DNA of 64,000 nucleotides, taken from assembly GCA_006226495.1 (NCBI GenBank), contig SBGU01000025.1:1-64000 (forward strand), given 5' to 3'. Within the stretch, counting starts at the first letter, position 1. Every line of letters begins with the position of its first letter. The stretch is from Alphaproteobacteria bacterium (lineage in GTDB: Bacteria > Pseudomonadota > Alphaproteobacteria > Sphingomonadales > Kordiimonadaceae). The notes below the pieces were generated by a model. It made no database searches, was not told the DNA's origin, and saw only the letters and a program-made list of their open reading frames with translations. The position numbers were made by a program, and so were the translations under genes. Positions 35,879 through 45,253 of this stretch are shown here, piece after piece.

Positions 35879-37714
35879 TCAGGCCGCCAGCGCGGCGTCG
35901 ATTTGAGCATCTGTTGGCAGGCTGCCGCTGGCGAGCACGCCGCCGATCAGGCTTTTGACCAGTTTGCCGATACTGGCGGCGCCAAACTTGTCGGGCTCGG
36001 CGGTTGCGCGCGCGACGAGGTTTTCCATAAACTGTTTCACCAGGTCCGGGTTCGCCTTGAGTTTGGTGATATTGCCGCCAAGGCTGGTCACAACTGCGGT
36101 GATGGCATCGCGCAGGGTGTCGCCAAACAGGCGCGGCTGGCCAGCGCGCCCTGTGCCGTCGGACCAGGCGTCGCCTGCGACTTTCAGCACCGAGCCGATC
36201 ACAGTGGTCGCCAGTGAACTGGCGCCGGTACCGAACAGGCGGCCCGGGTTTGCGGCCGCTTCGCGTGCAGCGACAGCGGCGATCTTGATCCAGTCGTCCG
36301 AGGTCAGGAGCAGATGGTCGTCTGCGGCCATGGCTTTGGCAATACCGGCCACGATGGCTTGCAGCTCGGTCTTGTCGACACCCAGCATGCCGGGTGTTTT
36401 TGCCGCCTGTTCGAGGAGGACACGGCCAAGGTCAAGCAACTGTTTTTCGCCAAAGGCCGAGAAGGCGCCCTTGCCGCTTTCGACACCGGCGCCCAGGGTT
36501 TCGGTAACCTGCGCCAGCGCGGTGGTCGCAACCAGTTCCCAGGGTTTGTCAGGGTCGAGCTTCAGAAGGGTCGGGGCATGGGCCCCGACGGTTTCTATGG
36601 CCATCACGGCCATGGATGTACCGATGGCGCCCTTGAAGGTCGGGTTGTCCTTGAGCACGGTTGCCGTGCCCTTCAGCAGGTCCTGGAACAGTTGCTGTTT
36701 GGCCGACCCGTCCGATGCGAGAAAAAGTGCCGGTGTGTCGATGGCGACCTGCAGGCCGGACTGATAAAGCCGGATCAGGCCATCATGGCCGAACTGGTCC
36801 AGCACATTGCCGGCGGCTGCGGTTGACTGCAACTGCGTGAACAGGGCTGTGGTGACCGCGCCAAGCGCCTTGTCGTCTGCGAAGGACTTGCCAAGATAAT
36901 CGTCGGTATTTTCGGCGAGCAGGCGGAACGCCGCTTCGGCGGCAGGCCCCGCAAGTGCGTCGACCAGATCCCGATAGACCATCTGTTCAGCCAGGTTCGA
37001 TGGCAGGGCCTCCACAATGGGTTTGGTGACACCCGACACCAGTTTCGCCACATTTTCATCCCGGATCACAAGCGAACTGTTGGCTTCGAGTGTGCCCAGA
37101 CCCGCCCGCAGGAAAATGCCCAGCAGCCGGTCGGAAAATCCGTTTCGGGGCCCCATGTCGCCGACATTGTCTGGGATAAGGGTATTCATCTGTTCGGCAA
37201 AACTGCCGACCAGGGTTTCGCCCTTGCTGCCGATACCGAACATGGAGGGCGACGCGGCGACAAACTCCAGCCCGATGTCGGTGATGGTCAGCGCCATGCG
37301 GGCCCAAGCGCTCGGCGGCTTGCGGGAATCGCGCCATTGTTCGACCATGCGGCCACCGGCCAGCAGCTCGGCGTCGCGTTTGGCTTCTTCTTCGCTTTTG
37401 CCTTCATCGACCAGTTTCGCCTGGGCCTGGTGTTTCAGCATCAGGGCACAGAACAGGTCGGTTATGGTGGGGTCGTCGGTATCGATATGCGGTGTTGGGG
37501 TCAGGACCCAGTGGGCTGCCAGCGGTTCGCCGTCCAGTGCCGTCGGGTTGGCCTGAAAATAGGCCCCGATGGTCTCGCGGCGCCCGGCAGCCGGCCAACT
37601 GAGGTCGGGCAGGAAAATCGCCCTGTCACGGGCATGTTCGGCATAGAGGTTGGCGCCGGCCTGGCCCGCGCGCAAGATTGCCTTGATCCCTGCAATGATC
37701 AATGTCAGCGACAT
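35879..37714 (-). CDS. Large helical protein of unknown function (envelope cassette, gene 2)
   Basis: Protein of 611 aa that I do not recognise. It starts with a weakly hydrophobic segment (about residues 1-16) but has no clear cleavage site. The rest is Ala- and Leu-rich and mostly helical, with recurring stretches such as AKLVSGVTKPIVEALPSNLAEQ, VVTSLGGNITKLKANPDLVKQF and FGAASIGKLVKSLIGG that look like a degenerate helical repeat. No catalytic motif is visible. AAGGA precedes the ATG at 37714. It lies 21 bp downstream of the three-TM protein and 13 bp upstream of the lipoprotein. The set is compact and in one direction, and no other gene here is obviously connected. Confidence 0.7.
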   Translation of the reverse strand: MSLTLIIAGIKAILRAGQAGANLYAEHARDRAIFLPDLSWPAAGRRETIGAYFQANPTALDGEPLAAHWVLTPTPHIDTDDPTITDLFCALMLKHQAQAKLVDEGKSEEEAKRDAELLAGGRMVEQWRDSRKPPSAWARMALTITDIGLEFVAASPSMFGIGSKGETLVGSFAEQMNTLIPDNVGDMGPRNGFSDRLLGIFLRAGLGTLEANSSLVIRDENVAKLVSGVTKPIVEALPSNLAEQMVYRDLVDALAGPAAEAAFRLLAENTDDYLGKSFADDKALGAVTTALFTQLQSTAAAGNVLDQFGHDGLIRLYQSGLQVAIDTPALFLASDGSAKQQLFQDLLKGTATVLKDNPTFKGAIGTSMAVMAIETVGAHAPTLLKLDPDKPWELVATTALAQVTETLGAGVESGKGAFSAFGEKQLLDLGRVLLEQAAKTPGMLGVDKTELQAIVAGIAKAMAADDHLLLTSDDWIKIAAVAAREAAANPGRLFGTGASSLATTVIGSVLKVAGDAWSDGTGRAGQPRLFGDTLRDAITAVVTSLGGNITKLKANPDLVKQFMENLVARATAEPDKFGAASIGKLVKSLIGGVLASGSLPTDAQIDAALAA

Positions 37715-37735
37715 GTCGGTTCCTTTCCTTGGTGC

Positions 37736-39022
37736 CTAGAGACGCAGGGCCCGGGGTCCCTTCCAGTCCGTGGTGAAATCGGGCGCGATACTGGCGATCA
37801 GGCTGTCGGCGTTCGAGGCGGTTCTGAAGGCGTCGCGTGCATCGGCTTTCAGGACTTCTTCCTTGCTGGCGGGCGTGGTGCCACTGCCGTCTGCCGTATC
37901 CTCCGCTTTTTTGCCGCCCATGGCGCCAGCGAGCCGCGTTGCGGCTGCAAGTCCACGCACGATGTCGTACCAGAAGGGGCCGCCAAGGCCGATCAGCAGC
38001 CCGGTGATCAGGGTGGTGCCCAACCAGGCCCAGAAGGCTGGCGCCATAAGGTCGACATCCTGCGGTTCGGTGGCGCCGGCTGTGGCCTTTGCAGGCGGTT
38101 CAGCGGTCGGGGGCGGGGTCTCTGCAGCCCCGGGTGTCGCGGTGGTGTTGGCCGGTTGCCGGCCCGGCACGGTACCGGCCTCGAGGAACCGGTTGATATC
38201 GGCGCCATTGAACGGGACATTGCCGGTCCAGCCGATCGGCAGACCAAGGGCCCGTGCCGCATCCACTTGTTCGGTCAGCTTGGCTACTTGGGCTTTAATT
38301 TCGTCATGGGTTGCCCCCTCGACCTGTGTGTCCCCATCCGCCTGGTTCCGATTGTCGGTCCTTGCCTGCTGTTGCGCCTGATAGGCGGCAATCGTGGCGT
38401 CGGCCTGGCTGACAAGGCGGTCCGTCAGGGCTTCGTCGGCCTGAAAGGCGCGCACAAGGGTGACCACATTCACATTCATCAGCACCGCGAAGGCAACCGC
38501 GGCCAGAACCGATATCACCTGCGATCGACGTTTGAAATATTGCGAGACCTGCTGGCCATAATCCTCGAACCGGGTGGCAAGGTCGTCAATCAGCGTGTTC
38601 ACCTCCGTGTCGGCGCGGCGGGCGATGGCCCGGCCGACCTCGGTGCCCGCAAGGCGGCGTGCAAACTCGCTTATGTCCATTTTGTCGATGCTGCCGTCCA
38701 GCTCCGGCAGCGGGATAATGCCCAGCTTGCTCCGGCTGACCGAGGCAAAGCCGCCACGCGGCGGGCGCGAATTCAGGCCTGACCACATCTGCAGGAGGAA
38801 GCGGCCACGACTGGCGTCCTGGCTGTCCTTCTCGACACCGCTGAACCACAGGGTGCCAAGGCGGTCTTTCACTTCCTGGTCATAGAAGCGTTCCAGCAAC
38901 ATCTTCATGCCGTGCTTGCGCAGGGTGAAGACCCTGTGCACGACCTCGACAAACGCGGTAACTAGATTGGAAAATATAAGCATGCTGACGGCCAGCGCCA
39001 GCGCGACCTGTAACTCCCCCAT
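37736..39022 (-). CDS. Three-TM membrane protein of unknown function (envelope cassette, gene 1)
   Basis: Membrane protein of 428 aa. TM1 is at about 4-27, TM2 at 168-190 and TM3 at 329-351, the last running into LGGPFWYDIVRGL. A coiled-coil stretch (about 200-255) and a Pro/Thr/Ala-rich linker (288-320) lie between TM2 and TM3. The pairing of an LPIGW segment with GGPFWYD near a final TM recalls a widespread uncharacterised membrane family (from memory, not searched). AAGGGGG precedes ATG 39022. It heads the three-gene run ending in a lipoprotein, consistent with an inner-to-outer membrane assembly; the role is unknown. Confidence 0.7.
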   Translation of the reverse strand: MGELQVALALAVSMLIFSNLVTAFVEVVHRVFTLRKHGMKMLLERFYDQEVKDRLGTLWFSGVEKDSQDASRGRFLLQMWSGLNSRPPRGGFASVSRSKLGIIPLPELDGSIDKMDISEFARRLAGTEVGRAIARRADTEVNTLIDDLATRFEDYGQQVSQYFKRRSQVISVLAAVAFAVLMNVNVVTLVRAFQADEALTDRLVSQADATIAAYQAQQQARTDNRNQADGDTQVEGATHDEIKAQVAKLTEQVDAARALGLPIGWTGNVPFNGADINRFLEAGTVPGRQPANTTATPGAAETPPPTAEPPAKATAGATEPQDVDLMAPAFWAWLGTTLITGLLIGLGGPFWYDIVRGLAAATRLAGAMGGKKAEDTADGSGTTPASKEEVLKADARDAFRTASNADSLIASIAPDFTTDWKGPRALRL

Positions 39023-39147
39023 GGTCCGCCCCCTTGTGATTGCCCCTGGACGCTATACACAAGTCAGTGGGGAATAGTTTAACCGATGCGTGCATTGTGA
39101 TCACCTCGAAAAAATTTAGGTAACCAGGCGCAGGGGCGGTGGCGGGG

Positions 39148-41106
39148 TCAGGGCAGAGCGACGACCTTGATATCGGTGGGGGGAAGGCCTTTCAGGTAGC
39201 GTGCATAGGCGCTGTCCAGTCCCTGTTCGAAATGGCGGGTATAACGCTGGCTGTCGAACAGGGCATGGCTGTGTTTGTTGGCCTCAATCCTTGCCCGCAC
39301 GTCCGAAAGCCTGCCGGGGTCGGTTGCAAGCGCATAGGCCAGTGCTTCATAGGCAGCATCGTCCTGCGCAACCAGGTCCTCAAGGCCAAGGGCAGTCAGG
39401 CAACTGGCGGCAACACGCGCCGCCAGTTGGCGGCCTGGCCGGCTGATCAGCGGCAAGCCGGTCCACAGGGCGTCGACCGCCGTGGTATGGCCGTTCACGA
39501 CAAATGTATCCAGGAACAGGTCCGCATGTTTGTGCCGGGCCAGGTGTTCTGCGGACGGCGCCCAGGGCGCGAACACCAGGCGGGCGGGGTCGATGCCCCG
39601 TGCCGCAGCCTCCTTCTGCATGTTGGCTTGTGCCCATTTGTTGGGTTTCAGTTGCCACAGGACGCTGCCTTCCACGCGGTGGAGCAGGCGCATCCAGATG
39701 TCGAACTCGCGGGGGCTGACCTTGTAGGGTTTGTTGAAGGAACAGAAGACGAAGCCATCTTCCGGCAGGCCGAAGTCGGCGCGGGTGGTGGCGGTTTCGG
39801 CAATCCGGCGCCTGTCGTCGGTTGGCAGGTAGAAGTCCGGCATCCAGAGCATGCTTTCGCTATAGTGCGCGCGCTCGCCTTCCGGCACCACCAGGGGGTC
39901 GGTCACCATATAGTCGATGAAATCGGCACCCATGGTGCTGCAGTAACCAACCATGCTGATCTGCAACGGCGCAAGGCGATAGGCAAAAAGCTGGCTGCGC
40001 GACCCTGCGGTATAGCCCTTCAGGTCGATGGCGATATCGAGCCCGTGGGCACGGGCAAGCCCGGCCACCTCTTTTCCGCCAAGCGCCCGGATGTCGGTAA
40101 ACTGGTCCACTGTTTCCTGAAGCTGCGTGCGCATGGCGCCGGCTTCGATGCTGCCATAGCTGTAGGCCCTGATATCAAATCGGCGTTTGTCATGGTGCCG
40201 GAACAGGCCGGCCATCAGGTACAGGGTGGCATGATCGTGGAAATCAGCGCTGAAATAACCGATGCGCAGGCGGTCGGGCCTGGCCTTCGGGCGGGCAGGC
40301 AGCGGCAGCGGTTGCTGCTTGTAGCTGGAGCGCGCCCAGTTCCGCGACCGCAGGAGTTGCCGTTCCGGTGCATCTTCCATCGCAAGCGCCCCGAAGGGGG
40401 CAATGGCCTCGCCTTCGATGCCCAGGGTAGGGCAGGCGGCCTTTATGTCGTCAAGCGCGCGCCAGTCGCACATATATTGTTGCTGGTGCAACATCATTTT
40501 GCGCACCTCGGCATGGTCCGGCTTCAGGGCGAGCACGGCCTGATAGTGCGCGACGGCATCCGCCAGTTGGCCTTTTTCCTGTTGCTGTGCGGCTAGGCTC
40601 AGCCGCGGATCGATATAGTCCGGCTTCAGCTCGATCGCACGTTCGTAACTGGCGGCCGCAGCATCTTTCCTGCCGGTTTCCTTCAGGATATTGCCAAGGT
40701 TGTTGTGGGCGACAGCAGACGCGGGGTTCAGCGCGACAGCTTTCCTGAAGGCGGCCTCGGCCCGGCCCCAGTCCTTCAGCGCAGCGGCCGTGGCACCTTC
40801 GAGGTTCCAGAGCACGATGGCGTCCGGATAGTCCTTCAGCATATCGGCAAGTTGTGTGGACGCCGCGTCATATTGTCCGCTGGTATAAAGGGCCAGCACC
40901 TTCTGTAGCAGGGGTTTCGGTGGTTCCGCCGTGGCCGGAGGCGTGTTTGTACCATCCGACAGCGTGCCAAGACCTTGCCGGGCTGCGGCATTGTCCGGGA
41001 AAGCCTTCAGGATAGCCCCATACAGGCTTTTTGCCTGCGCGGTCTGGCCGGCTTCCGCAAGAGCGGCAGCCTTCGCAAGCGCTTCCTTTACCGTATATTG
41101 TGCCAA
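39148..41106 (-). CDS. TPR / O-GlcNAc transferase-like glycosyltransferase (GT41 family)
   Basis: Protein of 652 aa. TPR repeats cover about residues 1-215 (for example PASAVAHNNLGNILKETGRKD). The catalytic half has RIGYFSADFHDHA, DIAIDLKGYT, PLQISMVGYCSTMGADFIDY, FCSFNKPYKVSP and DLFLDTFVVNGHTTAVDALWTGLPL, the hallmark stretches of SPINDLY/OGT-like enzymes. It should transfer a sugar from a nucleotide sugar to protein, in the cytosol. The start is the TTG at 41106 with GGGGG/GGCGGG upstream; no in-frame ATG is near. The neighbouring genes do not reveal its acceptor. Confidence 0.88.
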   Translation of the reverse strand: MAQYTVKEALAKAAALAEAGQTAQAKSLYGAILKAFPDNAAARQGLGTLSDGTNTPPATAEPPKPLLQKVLALYTSGQYDAASTQLADMLKDYPDAIVLWNLEGATAAALKDWGRAEAAFRKAVALNPASAVAHNNLGNILKETGRKDAAAASYERAIELKPDYIDPRLSLAAQQQEKGQLADAVAHYQAVLALKPDHAEVRKMMLHQQQYMCDWRALDDIKAACPTLGIEGEAIAPFGALAMEDAPERQLLRSRNWARSSYKQQPLPLPARPKARPDRLRIGYFSADFHDHATLYLMAGLFRHHDKRRFDIRAYSYGSIEAGAMRTQLQETVDQFTDIRALGGKEVAGLARAHGLDIAIDLKGYTAGSRSQLFAYRLAPLQISMVGYCSTMGADFIDYMVTDPLVVPEGERAHYSESMLWMPDFYLPTDDRRRIAETATTRADFGLPEDGFVFCSFNKPYKVSPREFDIWMRLLHRVEGSVLWQLKPNKWAQANMQKEAAARGIDPARLVFAPWAPSAEHLARHKHADLFLDTFVVNGHTTAVDALWTGLPLISRPGRQLAARVAASCLTALGLEDLVAQDDAAYEALAYALATDPGRLSDVRARIEANKHSHALFDSQRYTRHFEQGLDSAYARYLKGLPPTDIKVVALP

Positions 41107-41234
41107 CCCGCCGCCCCCGGTTCAGTCTCCTGCTTCGCTTGTAGCAAGTGCAAGGCATGCGGACCATATGGATTTTCGGCCCGGCGCTGCAATCGCGACG
41201 CCGGGCCGAAAAGTCTCTGGACGATGGACTGCCG

Positions 41235-42641
41235 TTATTGCGGCGTTACCCGCATGCCAACCTGCTGCCAGTGACCCGGGTTGACGACAAGGTTGTCGCC
41301 CCCTGTGAAATGCAGGATGAAGGGGTACCGGCCCGGCACCGTGAAGTCGGTCCCGTTCACCGCCTGAAGCTCGACCGGCTTTTCATGGCCGATGCCATAT
41401 ACCGTGCGTTTGCCGGCGGCACGCCCATAAAGCTTGCCATCCTTCACGGTGACCTCAAGGTCGACAAACTGGCTGAAACGGTATGTGCCCGCAGCGGTTT
41501 TCAGGGTATCGGCGGAAGGCTTGGCACCCGCAACCGGGGCGACAACGACCGGCTGTTCGGGTACCGAGCTCAGGAGCGCGTCCCACATTGTTTCGGATGC
41601 CAGCACACCAAGGTCGGGCGAACTGTAAGGCGCGCCCTCGATCTCGCCCGTGGAAACCGCATACAGCACGTCACCGTCAAACTGGGTGGCAAAGGGCTGG
41701 ATGGCCCGGCCCATCGACGTATGCACCTGCACGGCAAGGCGCTTCAGGTCGGCCACCGGCAGTTTCTGGTTCACAACCACAAGGCTGATGGTGGTATTCT
41801 TGTTGCTGGCGGTCTTGTCGGCGCCACCGGCCCAGCCTTCCTTGCGGCTTTCCGGGAAGTCCTGCATCAGGTCAGCGACCTTCACGTCCGCAGGCCAGCC
41901 CATGGCCTTGTAACAGGCCGCCAGCTTGCCATCCCGGTCGTTGATCACGCCATACGGGTTCGCCACCACAAAAGCCGCGATCTTCAGGTCACCGACCTGG
42001 CGGAAGGCGCCGCCCTGGCCCGAGAAGGCGTTGCAGCCGAAGAAACCGCCACTTTTGGCAAAACGGCCGGCACCGCGGGCGCCCAGGGGAAACACGCCGG
42101 TGCGGGTTGCCCGGTAGGCAGCCTGTGCGAGGCGCTTGTCCGGATAGATTTCATTCAGCCGGCGTGAACCAAAATCGAAAATGATCGAGCCCAGCGACAT
42201 GGCGATATTGGGCTCCAGCGAAAAGGCATCGCCGCTGCGGATACCGTCATCCTTCAGGCCGGTTGCGACGGCTGTGGTGGCCTCAAGCCCGTACCAGGAA
42301 CCGCCGGCGAACACGATGGTGTCCAGTTCGGGATAGTCATAACCAAGCGCGACATAGTCGGTGTTCACCGTGCCTGGGCCACCGCCCCGTGCGTCCACCT
42401 GCACCAGCGCCTTTTTCTTGAAACGGAACACGGTCACCCCCGTGGGGCCGTCTTCATATTCACCGGTGCCGATTTCGATGGCCGGCCAGTCGAAGGTCAG
42501 GGCCCGGTCGGTGCTGTTGAGTACGGGTTCCAGATGGCTCTGGTCATCGGCGGCAATCGCTGGCACCGCCATGGCCATGGTGCCGGCCAGCATGGCCGCG
42601 ACCAGGGCCTTGGTGCCCTTTGTTTGCTTGTGTACCGTCAT
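41235..42641 (-). CDS. S58-family N-terminal-nucleophile hydrolase (DmpA/NylC superfamily) with extra C-terminal domain
   Basis: Exported aminopeptidase/amidase of 468 aa with a signal peptide cleaved near AIA-AD (residue 30). The S58 core covers about 35-355. The sequence SNKNTTISLVVV places a probable self-cleavage site between N282 and T283, making Thr the nucleophile, as known for NylC (Asn/Thr), while DmpA and BapA use Ser. Residues ~380-468 (AAGTYRFSQFVDLEVTV through the end) form an added beta-rich domain like those found C-terminal in some serine hydrolases. ATG 42641 has GGGAGG upstream. It lies 145 bp after the LysR gene in the hydrolase-POT-LysR run. Hydrolysis of beta- or omega-peptide or nylon-like oligomer bonds is a plausible inference. 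Confidence 0.85.
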   Translation of the reverse strand: MTVHKQTKGTKALVAAMLAGTMAMAVPAIAADDQSHLEPVLNSTDRALTFDWPAIEIGTGEYEDGPTGVTVFRFKKKALVQVDARGGGPGTVNTDYVALGYDYPELDTIVFAGGSWYGLEATTAVATGLKDDGIRSGDAFSLEPNIAMSLGSIIFDFGSRRLNEIYPDKRLAQAAYRATRTGVFPLGARGAGRFAKSGGFFGCNAFSGQGGAFRQVGDLKIAAFVVANPYGVINDRDGKLAACYKAMGWPADVKVADLMQDFPESRKEGWAGGADKTASNKNTTISLVVVNQKLPVADLKRLAVQVHTSMGRAIQPFATQFDGDVLYAVSTGEIEGAPYSSPDLGVLASETMWDALLSSVPEQPVVVAPVAGAKPSADTLKTAAGTYRFSQFVDLEVTVKDGKLYGRAAGKRTVYGIGHEKPVELQAVNGTDFTVPGRYPFILHFTGGDNLVVNPGHWQQVGMRVTPQ

Positions 42642-42786
42642 GTCCCCGATCCTCCCTTTATCGTTTGGGCCTGTCTGTGCCCCCTGAATAACGTCCGGAA
42701 ATTGTATGGTGCCAGTCTGCAGGCGGAAGATGCCATTCATGTCGTCCGTGGTGCGCCCGGTGCACCAAGGGGTACACCGCTCCGGC

Positions 42787-43863
42787 TCAGGGGTGCGGCA
42801 CTTCCTTGGCGATGGCGGTGTGCAGCCAACTGCGGAACCGGCGCACAGACGGCTGTTCCCAGCGGTCGGCCCGCGCCATGAACATGTAGGTCGCGGGCGT
42901 GAAGCCTTCGAACAGCGGGTTTCCAGCACCCACCTCGATCAGCCGGCCTGCCGCCAGGTCGCCCGCCGCCACCAGATGGTTGCTGAGCGCGATGCCCCGC
43001 CCATGGCGTGCCGCGTCCAGGGTCAGGTGGCCCTGCCACAGAAGCGGGCCGCCAAGGTCCAGGTCTTCGACGTCAACACCGTGGGCGGCCAGCCAGTCCT
43101 GCCAGGGCTGGAAACCTTCCTCGTGCAGAAGCTGGTGCTCGGCCAGGTCCTGCGGCCGTTCGATGGCCGGATGCTTTTCAAGGTATGCGGGGCTTGCCAC
43201 CCCGATGATCGGCAGGTGCGCCAGCTCCAGGCTGCGGATACCCTGCGGCAGGTGGAAAGGCGTGCCATACTGCTGCACGAACCGGATATCGACATCGGCT
43301 TCGTTGGCGGTCAGGTCCGGGCTGGTGTCGGTCGGGCGTACCTCGATATCGACGCCGGGATAGGCGGCCTCGAAGGCGCCAAGCCGACCGGTCAGCCAGT
43401 GGAAGGCAAGGCCCGGCATGCACCAGATCTGCAGCGGCTGGTTGTCGCTGCGTTTCATCAGGTCGAGGGTGGCGCCGGCGATGGTGTCGATGGCTTCGGC
43501 AATCAGGGCATGATACTGGCGGCCCTTGTCCGTAAGCGCGATGCCGGTTGGCGTGCGCTCGACCAGGGTGGTGCCGGTCCAGGTCTCCACGGTGCGGATA
43601 TGGCGGCTGATCACGGCATGGTCGCGCTCCAGCCCCTGCGCCGCCTTGCGGATGCCGCCCAGGCGCGCGACGGCGTCAAACGCCCTGAGCGCTTCGAACG
43701 GCGGCAATGCCTTCCGGGGCGGCAGGCCCTGGTGAATACTGCTGCGTTTCGGTTTGTCGGCGGCCATGGGGGTCTCTGGGCTTGAAGGGAATGGTGTTGC
43801 AGGCGCAACAGGTCCCGATCTTGCTGGGGCGCGGTCCTCCATGTCAAGGGCGCTCAAGGCCAT
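42787..43863 (-). CDS. LysR-family transcriptional regulator
   Basis: Regulator of up to 358 aa. The LysR winged HTH is at about 54-112 (FEALRAFDAVARLGGIRKAAQGLERDHAVISRHIRTVE) and an effector domain of GcvA/AmpR type follows. The frame opens at 43863, seven bases after the transporter stop with GGAG close by. A later ATG at 43767 would give 326 aa, closer to the usual 300, so the start is uncertain. It lies inside the operon rather than divergent, which is less usual for LysR proteins. It probably controls this locus, with the 331-bp divergent region at 46412-46743 as the likely target. Confidence 0.9.
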   Translation of the reverse strand: MALSALDMEDRAPARSGPVAPATPFPSSPETPMAADKPKRSSIHQGLPPRKALPPFEALRAFDAVARLGGIRKAAQGLERDHAVISRHIRTVETWTGTTLVERTPTGIALTDKGRQYHALIAEAIDTIAGATLDLMKRSDNQPLQIWCMPGLAFHWLTGRLGAFEAAYPGVDIEVRPTDTSPDLTANEADVDIRFVQQYGTPFHLPQGIRSLELAHLPIIGVASPAYLEKHPAIERPQDLAEHQLLHEEGFQPWQDWLAAHGVDVEDLDLGGPLLWQGHLTLDAARHGRGIALSNHLVAAGDLAAGRLIEVGAGNPLFEGFTPATYMFMARADRWEQPSVRRFRSWLHTAIAKEVPHP

Positions 43864-43870
43864 GCTCCGC

Positions 43871-45235
43871 TCAGTCGAGCCGCAGAAGGCGTCGGAGCGG
43901 CCGGTAGAAGACCAGTACGATCAGGGCGCCTGCACCCGCGACCCCCGCATGCATCAGCCAGAAAGCGGCGGGGGAAAGCTGGTCGTAAAAGCGTCCGAGC
44001 CAGCCGCTGGCGAAGCCCCCCACAAACAGGCACAGATAATAGGCGCTGACCATCATGGCATTCACCGCCTCGGGCGCGGTGCGCGACACCAGCGCCATCA
44101 TGACAGGCCCCACATACAGGAAGCCGATGGCGCAGATGAAATGGAACAAGACGGGCCAAACGAGCGCAACCTGGCCTTCGCCTGCCAGCGCTTGCCCTGC
44201 CGCCAGCCAGACATAGGCGAGTGCAAACACCGTGCAGCCCTGCATGACCTTCACAAGATCACCCCGTTCGCGGGCCCTGTTGCGCTGCCAGCGCCAGTAA
44301 AGGATGACCACAGGCGCCAGCGCCAGCACGGCAATGGAATCAAGGGACTGGAACCAGGTAACCGGCATTTCCATGCCGAAGAAAGCGCGGTCGACATTGT
44401 CGCGGGTCCAGAGCGGATAGATGCTCCAGACCTGGAATTGTGCGCTCCAGTAGAGGGCTGCCACCACAAACATCAGCAGGATGCCGGCGATCACCCTGCC
44501 ATCGCCGGGCTGAAGGGACGGGCGGTCGCCGTCCCTGGCGCGCAGGCTGTCGGTCGGCAGCCAGTGCTGGCCCTTGAGGTAAATGACGATCCCCACCAGC
44601 ATGCCGACGCCCGCGGCGCCAAAACCATAGTGCCAGCCGTAAAATTCACCCAATGTGCCGCACACCAGCGGTGCCACCGCTGCCCCCACATTGATGGCCA
44701 TGTTATAGAGGGAATAGGCGGTATCGCGGCGCTGGTCGGTGCGGGCATAAAGCCGGCCTACCTGTGCGGCCAGATTGCCCTTCAGCATGCCGGCGCCGAA
44801 GATAAGGGCCGCGAGCGCGAACAGGAACGCAGCCTCGAACGCCATCAGGAAATGCCCCGCGGCCATCAGTATCGCGCCCAGAAGCACGGCACGGCGCTGG
44901 CCCATGAAACGGTCGCCGATCCAGCCGCCGATCACCGGCGTGAAATAGATCAGCCCGCCATAAAGCCCGAATATCTGGGCCGCGAGTGCTGTGGTGCCCA
45001 GGGGGCCGACGACAGCCTCAAGCATCGCGCGGAAGGCGCCGAAGCCAGCGACATTGCCCACATGTTCGGGGGTGAGCAGGTAGGATGCCATATAGAGCAC
45101 GAGCAGCGCCTGCATGCCATAATAGGAAAAGCGTTCCCAGGCTTCGGTGAAGATGATGAAGGCAAGGCCACGCGGGTGGCCCAGGATATCCGTGCCCTTG
45201 TCCACCCCGGCGGGCGCGTCTGATGATCCGTGCAT
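43871..45235 (-). CDS. POT-family proton-dependent oligopeptide transporter
   Basis: Inner-membrane symporter of 454 aa with about 12-14 TM helices. It begins with the POT/PTR signature EAWERFSYYGMQALLVLY (the ExxERFxYY motif that couples protons and binds the peptide terminus) and has the loop GGWIGDRFMGQRRAVLLG. Family members take up di- and tripeptides and related amides. AGGAGG is just upstream. It is 18 bp after the serine hydrolase gene and precedes the LysR gene by 7 bp. It would import short oligomers that cross the outer membrane, perhaps through TonB receptor 3. Confidence 0.93.
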   Translation of the reverse strand: MHGSSDAPAGVDKGTDILGHPRGLAFIIFTEAWERFSYYGMQALLVLYMASYLLTPEHVGNVAGFGAFRAMLEAVVGPLGTTALAAQIFGLYGGLIYFTPVIGGWIGDRFMGQRRAVLLGAILMAAGHFLMAFEAAFLFALAALIFGAGMLKGNLAAQVGRLYARTDQRRDTAYSLYNMAINVGAAVAPLVCGTLGEFYGWHYGFGAAGVGMLVGIVIYLKGQHWLPTDSLRARDGDRPSLQPGDGRVIAGILLMFVVAALYWSAQFQVWSIYPLWTRDNVDRAFFGMEMPVTWFQSLDSIAVLALAPVVILYWRWQRNRARERGDLVKVMQGCTVFALAYVWLAAGQALAGEGQVALVWPVLFHFICAIGFLYVGPVMMALVSRTAPEAVNAMMVSAYYLCLFVGGFASGWLGRFYDQLSPAAFWLMHAGVAGAGALIVLVFYRPLRRLLRLD

Positions 45236-45253
45236 GGCGTGCTCCTCCGGGCG

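Noticed and set aside
35062-39022. Three-gene cassette as an antiphage defence system
   Set aside because: No nuclease, nucleotidyltransferase, TIR, helicase or protease motif is visible, and there is no other mobile or defence gene nearby. Left as unknown.
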